DNA from: Acanthosepion esculentum
Taxonomy: Eukaryota > Mollusca > Cephalopoda > Sepiida > Sepiidae
DNA: 64,000 bases
Direction of reading: 5' to 3'
Assembly: GCA_964036315.1 (NCBI GenBank)
Contig: OZ038485.1
Location: 95,769,611-95,833,610, forward strand
The position numbers and the translations under genes are program-made. The notes under the pieces were generated by a model, which had not been told where the DNA came from, ran no database searches, and saw only the letters and a list, made by a program, of their open reading frames with translations. This document shows positions 57,873 to 64,000 of the stretch, piece by piece (the first letter of the stretch is position 1; the number at the start of each line of letters is the position of its first letter).

Positions 57873-58724
57873 TCTTATTTTTCATGTATAGTGGCCATTT
57901 ACCTTCAGGTTTATATTTTCATGATTTCAGATGAAAGCTTGGCAACAACAGATTTCATTACAGTTTTCACTTTCCAAAATTATGGTTTATAATTATAGTT
58001 TAGATATATGGGGGTGGGTGGGGGGTCGATAAAAATTTTGATATTTTCCAACATGTTTCAGAGAAATGTTCACTTCACAAATTTATAGTTTAATAGTAGT
58101 AACCGTGAAAATTTCACGGCTTTCCAGTTTGAATTTTGTTTTCTTTTTTCTCACTGAAATCAAGCAGCGTCTCTGTTATGTCTTTTCCGTCTTTCCATGC
58201 AATCAAAAAGGAATATTCGATTATTTATGAAGCTATTGAGAGGGCGTAAAGTACGTGCTAACAAAGGTACTAAGGGAGGTGTCCTTTTGACACACCGTTT
58301 TATTGCGGGCACAAAGGTTAAAATTGATTCCTGCTTCTTAAAGAGTAACCTGTACTTTGTTTTTATTTACAAGTACAAGATAACTCGTGAAGACGTCAGG
58401 GATCGACACTGTATTTATATTATGAACAGGACATTGACATGATCAATATTTTTCAATTACGACAAACGTTTGTGATAGTGGAAGGTCTAATTAAATCTAA
58501 TCTGCAAAAATTGTTTCAAAAATCATTTTCCCTGTTTTTTTGTTGTTTTTTTTTGTTTTTTTTATGAGTGAACCTGTTAACCTCAGTCGTGCCAGTGGGT
58601 GTTTCTTTAATTTCCTTTGTTGTTTTTACGGCAACATTTTAACATTTATTCTAAGAACGTTAAGAATTGATAACGGAAATAAACTTCCGACGTCAGGAAA
58701 AGTTAATGTTTATCTCCGTATTTG
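57873..58724. other. No gene recognised
   Basis: No coding similarity; an open frame at 58197-58442 has no recognised motif. Confidence 0.4.
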
Positions 58725-59345
58725 GTAACCTCGGAATTTCGAACAGTACCATTTATTCAATTAATTGGAGTGGGGGGGTGTAGAATGTTCTCCTTCCCCT
58801 TTCAATGTTTAGGGGTGATAACTGGTATCAGATAGGGGAGATAACTCTTATCAGTACTCACCAATCGTATTCATCTTTCTGTCGCTGAACCAGAGTATGT
58901 GACTTTTCAGTACTACCAGATGTAGAGATTTAACTCACAAATCTCTTCTGGAGATTCTACCTCATTTTCAGAGCATTTATCTCGTGTAAACCAGCATCGA
59001 ACTAATTTTCTTATTTATGAAATAAGAGATAGTAATGAGAAAAAAAAAAAGAGATGTCGATTTACAGAATCTAAATGCACTGAAAGGAGCTAGATCTCGC
59101 CCCTCAAAAGCTAAATTGGCAACTCTCTTCATAACTGCCAGAGAAATGAATGTTTTAACCAACGCTAGAGACACTTGGTTTAATGATGCTCGCGACACAT
59201 ATAGCCGAGACCCATAGAACTCGGAATGATCACACTTTACCCGTATGGATTGAATAAAGGGTTCGAAATCCCAAGGTTATAGAGTATGAAGGCAGGAGAG
59301 TATAACGGCCGAAAAAACAACTCAGGTGAGCATGTTGGCCCGAAA
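58725..59345. repeat. Foldback arms flanking about 470 bp
   Basis: An inner-arm piece in forward orientation (CCTCGGAATTTCGAACAGTA, from about 58729) and the same in reverse (GAATAAAGGGTTCGAAATCC, then AAGGCAGGAGAGTATAACGG, 59250-59310) surround unassigned sequence. Confidence 0.55.
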
Positions 59346-59699
59346 AAGCAATGCATCATATAAAATTCTGTTTGTTTCTTATTGGCACGTACGTTACGAC
59401 CTCTAATAGCTTTGCTGTCCCTTGCCCACAAATTCTTCGTACAGTAAATCTCTAACCCATTTAAAAAAAAATAATTCCCGGAATTCTGTGGTACGTTGAA
59501 GCCGTATATATGTGTTTCTAGAAAGAAAGAAAGGGTAAATAGAAAAAGTGATAACACACGTTTGTTTCAGTGAAATGGTATAGTAATAAGAAAAATACTA
59601 GCCCGAAATTATTAGTTTCAGTAATGAAAAATAAAAAAAACATCGTGGAATGGTCAAAAGAATAGATGTCATAAGAATCTATTTGATAAATTATTATAA

Positions 59700-59731
59700 C
59701 GCGATATGCAGTATATGACTGTATATCGCGT
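59700..59731. repeat. Short near-perfect hairpin
   Basis: CGCGATATGCAGT and ACTGTATATCGCG are inverted around a few bases. Confidence 0.75.
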
Positions 59732-59834
59732 ATATAGACTGTATATACTGTAAAGCGACAACTAGGGTTTAAAAAAATATTTTGAAGCTTCTATTTTAGT
59801 ATCTGTCTATATTTCTGAGATGAGATATTATGGA

Positions 59835-59905
59835 CACTATTTACATTATTCGGACTATTGTCCCCAACTTTGATGAGGACAATAGTTCGAATAATGTAAA
59901 TAGTG
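59835..59905. repeat. 29-bp-arm hairpin of the foldback family
   Basis: Arms 59835-59863 and 59877-59905 differ at one position and enclose 13 bases. The arm (TTTACATTATTCGGACTATT) and the preceding CTGTCTATATTTCTGAGATG are the outer-arm text of the element at 25090-25590. Confidence 0.85.
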
Positions 59906-60419
59906 ATTCTATTTTAGTTTTATTGCAAGCTAATAGATTAAGTTAATATTTAAAGTAAGAATGTGTTTATTTCCAATAATTTGCTGTATTTCAAACCGAA
60001 TTTAAATTGATTAGGATTATTTTTTTTAAATAGCTAAATTCCGCCATATTGATAAATCTTTCAACACAGCATAATTCTCTTGGTAAAAAATATTTAAAAA
60101 ACAAAACAATTTTTTGAAACTTTATTTGAGGAAGATTAACTGATTTAAAAAATATTACTTTTAGTTTTAAATATCTCATAGAAGCATTTTTAACACGGAG
60201 GTGGCTGTTTTTAATAGATGTTGTCACATTTATCGGTAGCTTATGGGTGGCAAATTTAAATAACTGTAAAAATTGTTTGAATACAACGTGAACGCCTTTT
60301 TAAAAAATATCTTTAACTCCCCAGGAATCCTAAAAATTTTAAATATTTTAAGTATTCTAATATTTTATTGAATTTTAGGTACTCTGGTTTTATAGTCTTA
60401 CTTGTTGCGGAAACATCAG

Positions 60420-61325
60420 AAAATTACCAATAAATTTTAACTTTACCATAGTTACCGCTCTTATTTTTCTAATAATGGCGTGTATGTACGTCCGTATTTG
60501 CACACACACACATAAAAGTAAAAAAATATTTTTAAAATACTGAGGGTCACTGAATTGTAGTAAACTTTTTTTAGTATTTATTTAATAACACTATCACTTG
60601 ACTAAATACAAATTAATTTAGAATTTTAAAGGATTTAAAAGTTTATAAATTATTCTAATAAAAAAAAAAAGAAACAATTCTTGTAAAAATTCATTATTCA
60701 TCGAAAAAAATCGATGTTAAATTCTCGGAGGACTTGTCCTTATAGCTAACAACAACAAACATTAAGCGCTACAAAAAATTGTGGAGGGTAACAGAAAAAG
60801 AAAAATTAAGATTTTCTAAAAAATAATTTCATTCATTTGTGAATAAGTCCTAAAAGTTACATTAAAATCTGACAATTATCTGATTTTTGCAAGAATTTCC
60901 AAATCAATGAGTTCTGCACCGCAAAAAGACGCTCAAATTTCCCGTACTAATTTATGCATCCCTGTTGCGCCAGAGAAATAAAATTACGAAGATATACAGT
61001 GTAACCCGGATATAAGAGAAACCCGGATATAAGAGATATTTTATCTGGTGCCAAATTAGAGCCCGTGTTAATGTATATACATATAATAGACCAAACCCGG
61101 ATATAAGAGAAACCCGGATTAAGAGACTTATTCTCCGGTCCCGACAACTCTCTTACACTGTAATAATAATAATATAAAAAAAAAAAACATAAAAAATCCT
61201 TTGGCTTTTCTCTTAATAATAGCACAAAAATTTTGACGATAAAATTTTTTTTTTTATTAAGTTTGGGTTCTGGGCCATTTGGAGATAGTGTCACTGTAGG
61301 TATTTTTAAATGAATGCATACAACC
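60420..61325 (+). mobile_element. TIR-family copy with nested MITE
   Basis: Blocks at 60440-60500, 60660-60720 and 60840-60930 match 4060-4130, 29640-29700 and 27880-27930 in order. After the nested MITE, GACGATAAAATTTT (61239-61252) and AAGTTTGG continue the family right end. The outermost end differs from other copies. Confidence 0.55.
60997..61160. mobile_element. pogo/Tigger-like MITE, 164 bp
   Basis: Starts CAGTGTAACCCGGATATAAG and ends CTCTCTTACACTG, inverted at the tips, with TA on both sides (60995-60996, 61161-61162). CAGTG tips and TA duplication fit the pogo group. An internal block (AACCCGGATATAAGAGAAAC) occurs on both sides of the middle. No transposase. Confidence 0.75.
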
Positions 61326-62120
61326 CCTCTTAAAAAGGTAAAGAAAGACAAATAAGAAGTATCATCAACCGTAGAATTTTTATGGGTCCAGCTAGTAAAA
61401 TAATTTCACATCTCAAAACATTCGTTAAAAAAAAAAAAAAGTTTGCCCACCTAGTTTCTCATTATCCATTCTGAACCACTTGGTCACTGTTTTTTTTTAT
61501 TTTTATTTATTGTCGTGTAGCGTGTCAATGACGAAGCACTAAACCCCAAGATATCTGGCGTTTAGACAAAGCAAAAAAATTAGATTAAAATGCCCTTTCT
61601 GTAAATACAGCTTTAGTGCTAACTGCTAAGTGAACAATAAAGAATAGTTTCAACCGAACTCATTTGATGCTTCCGTTTTTTCTGCAAGTGTTTTTTTTTT
61701 TAAATGTTATTACTGCCGCTCTTCATATCCCGGAGGAAGAGAAAGAAGCAAACAGTTAACACAAATAACGATAGAATAAAGAAAGACAAAGATTCATGGA
61801 TGAAGGGTTGAAAGTTAAATAACAGGATTCTAAAAAAAAAAAAAAAGAAAGATTAATAAAATAACACACAGCGTTTATCATATATAGGAGGGGCTTAATT
61901 AATCACATGAATGAATGAATGTGACTGCCACGAGGCTTAGTCATGTCATTGTCATCTTCTTCCTTCCTAGTCAGAATCATCCCTGAAGTGAAGTCAAACA
62001 TTTTTACTACGGTCAAGTCATAGTTTGACTGGCCTTTTTTTTTATTTACTTTTTTAAAACATTTCATTTCAGACGTTTTCGTTTACTTTAATCTCTCTTC
62101 AGTCAGCCGCTGGGTGATAT
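61326..62120. other. No gene recognised
   Basis: Poly-A and poly-T runs in AT-rich sequence, no gene-like content. Confidence 0.4.
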
Positions 62121-62129
62121 TTTTATTTA

Positions 62130-62280
62130 CTAAGCAGAAACTTGGCTTAGTATGGCACGAGGCCATAAATATGTGACACCCAGTGAGGATCGAACAGTCG
62201 TACGGAACGGTAAAACAAAAGTAAAAGAAAACCATACCAGTTCGTTTACCGCGATGTCCCAGCGGGCGGATGATGTTGAA
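62130..62280 (-). mobile_element. Possible tRNA-derived SINE, minus orientation
   Basis: On the minus strand CTGTTCGATCCTCACTGGGT (about 62204-62185) resembles a box B and TGGGACATCGCGG (about 62263-62251) could be a box A, with a T-rich insertion between. Spacing is larger than in a tRNA gene, so a SINE relic is more likely. Confidence 0.4.
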
Positions 62281-64000
62281 AGAAACGTTTTTTTATTACT
62301 TTATTTTTGTTTTTTATTTGTGCATTAAAAAAAAAAAAATTAATATTTTTTTCTTAATCATCCTAAAAAATGTCAGAAAATGAAGGCGTGACGAGCGCGC
62401 GCACACAATCTTGGTTTGGTGAATTTTAAAAATTTAGTCTCGTTTCAACTGTTTCTATTTTTAATTAAAGAACTTTCGCGTTGCTAACAGGCTAAAGTTA
62501 AACCCGAAAGAAAAAGTTCAAATATTTTTATTAACTTCACAAACTCAACCTCCTTTCTAGTGCGGTTTGTAAAAAAACAAAGACTGGTGGTAAACACAGT
62601 GTTGCGTATTTAATCATTGAAAATAGTCTGGACTGGAAGTTTCAAACTTAGGCGGGGGGAAAAAAGGGTTACTATCTTTTGTTTGAACCTACCGCCTTAG
62701 TGATCACGTGATGTTATACAAACACAGCGTTGCCTGATAGCGTCTCTTCCTATGAGCTGCTCTTGGAGACCATCACTGCTACTGCTCCGAGTTCAATCCC
62801 CATTGGGTGCCCCACGCACTTGTAAAACTAAGATAAAACTTATTCAGTAACTAGTTAGTGAGTTGTTTTATTTCGATACAGTGGGTACCGGTAATAATGT
62901 ACTTTGTGGTGACCTCGTGTCCAAAATCCAAACTATACTGTTCGGTTCTTACTCGGTACCGTTAAAAAAACTTTGTTAGGCTAGTAAAACAAGTGAAGTC
63001 TATATTGTCTAATAATAATATTTTCATTCTTCTGAAATCATGAGTTAAAAAAATTTTTAAAGCTCGTAGATCTCTCCGAAAAAAAAACAAACAAAAAAAC
63101 AAAAGAAAATGATGCTGTCAAGTGCTAAAAATTTTAAAATAAATTTTATTTTTATTAAATTATAAACTTTTTTTTAATTAAATCTTTCTTAATGAACACA
63201 ATTTTAATTTTTGTAAAAATTTCTTAAATCTAAATTATCTTTTTTAACAAGAATGAAATGCTCACAGAGAAAAAAAAAAAACTACAAAAAATATTAAGAT
63301 TTTTTTATATTTAATTTTTTGTATTTTTTTTTTTTTAATTTTTTATATATACGTGTTTGTGTAGAAGTATAAAGAAAAAAAAAGATTACCTTTTTCCTGC
63401 TTACAAGTAAAATTCGACGTAGGTTTTTTTTTTCTTTTTTTTAAATGCCAATAGGATTTGGTTTGGGAAGAAAAAGTCGACATTTATTTAAAACAATAAA
63501 ATGTTATTCCAAGTGATTTTTTTCTGGAATATCAGCAAGAAGGCCGGAGAGTGTAGCGACCTAAACGCTGAAAGAAAGAAAGATCCAGTCCAGTCTCTAG
63601 GAGATTATTTAACCAATATTATTCCAGAAATAAAGCAGTTGTAATTTTAACACGAGGAAAAAAAAACTAATTTGTTTCAAATTTGGTTAAAAAAAATCAA
63701 ACATAAAAAAAAACTCATTTAAAATAAGATGAAGAAATAATCTTCTTGAAAGATGTAGGAGAAAAATAAAAGATAAACTTTTCTTTTTTTTTTTAAAAAA
63801 AAATGGCGAAGAAAAGTTTTGATAATGAATAGAAAAAAATGAAATTGTTTTGATTCTTTTAATTACAAAATATGGTTGTTGGCAATAATAAAGAATTAAT
63901 TTTTCAAAACGCAAAAAAAAAAACCCCAAACAATTCTGTCCAAATTATTGTTCTTGGTGAGAAGCAAAAGTAGCAGTGAGTGAGACAAATTACAATTGCT
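62281..64000. other. No gene recognised
   Basis: A weak tRNA-like box B (CCGAGTTCAATCCCCA, about 62787) hints at another SINE piece, and a reverse foldback-arm fragment (AAGAAGGCCGGAGAGTGTAG) lies at 63538-63557. The rest is AT-rich with A and T runs. Confidence 0.4.

Noticed and set aside
62750..62830. Possible tRNA gene
   Set aside because: A box B-like sequence is present but no box A or cloverleaf could be drawn.

Overview
The window is AT-rich animal DNA dominated by repeats. A single recognisable host gene runs along the minus strand of the left 25 kb: TATDN2, a TatD-family metal-dependent nuclease. Four coding exons are visible (24816-23160, 16719-16554, 8582-8453, 3355-3143). Together they encode 722 residues with every catalytic metal ligand of the family. 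The introns are 5-8 kb long and filled with transposon relics. Introns of this size, tRNA-derived SINEs, abundant (TA)n tracts and a mix of CR1-like, RTE-like, Tx1-like and R4/Dong-like LINEs with CsRn1-type Ty3/gypsy elements suggest a lophotrochozoan, most likely a cephalopod mollusc. That placement is inference.

Layout. 0-25 kb: TATDN2, with introns holding a CR1-like LINE 3' end (2.4-3.1 kb), a mariner remnant (5.1-5.9 kb), a small deletion derivative of a second DNA transposon (10.2-10.55 kb), a gypsy integrase relic (11.9-12.4 kb), an inverted LINE copy (12.4-13.2 kb), a 2-kb terminal-inverted-repeat (TIR) element (13.3-15.3 kb), a hAT transposase tail (21.0-21.2 kb) and a 33-bp minisatellite (21.8-22.2 kb). 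25-31.9 kb: no host gene seen; foldback elements, a tRNA-type SINE, TA tracts and several copies of the 2-kb TIR family. 31.9-38.0 kb: a Ty3/gypsy element of the CsRn1 type, gag and pol broken, in a three-LTR arrangement. 38-40 kb: a head-to-tail stack of LINE 3' ends joined by AAT/TAA repeats, with a restriction-like endonuclease fragment. 40.2-41.4 kb: a TA-rich satellite. 42.9-52.3 kb: solo LTRs, a Tx1-like LINE (46.7-48.7 kb), a decayed RTE-type reverse transcriptase (49.2-50.6 kb) and a tandem foldback-arm array. 53.2-64 kb: a near full-length SINE, another CR1-like LINE end, small foldback/MITE elements, LTR-like DNA and another TIR-family copy carrying a nested pogo-like MITE.

No operon, CRISPR array or clear tRNA/rRNA gene was seen, and no intact mobile-element protein. 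I found no convincing new multigene system. The most interesting signals are structural: a foldback repeat family present in at least six places, an endonuclease-LINE stack in TAA repeats, paired LTR-element copies with complementary gag deletions, TIR elements with shared interiors but different outer ends, and an upstream ORF that overlaps the TATDN2 start codon.
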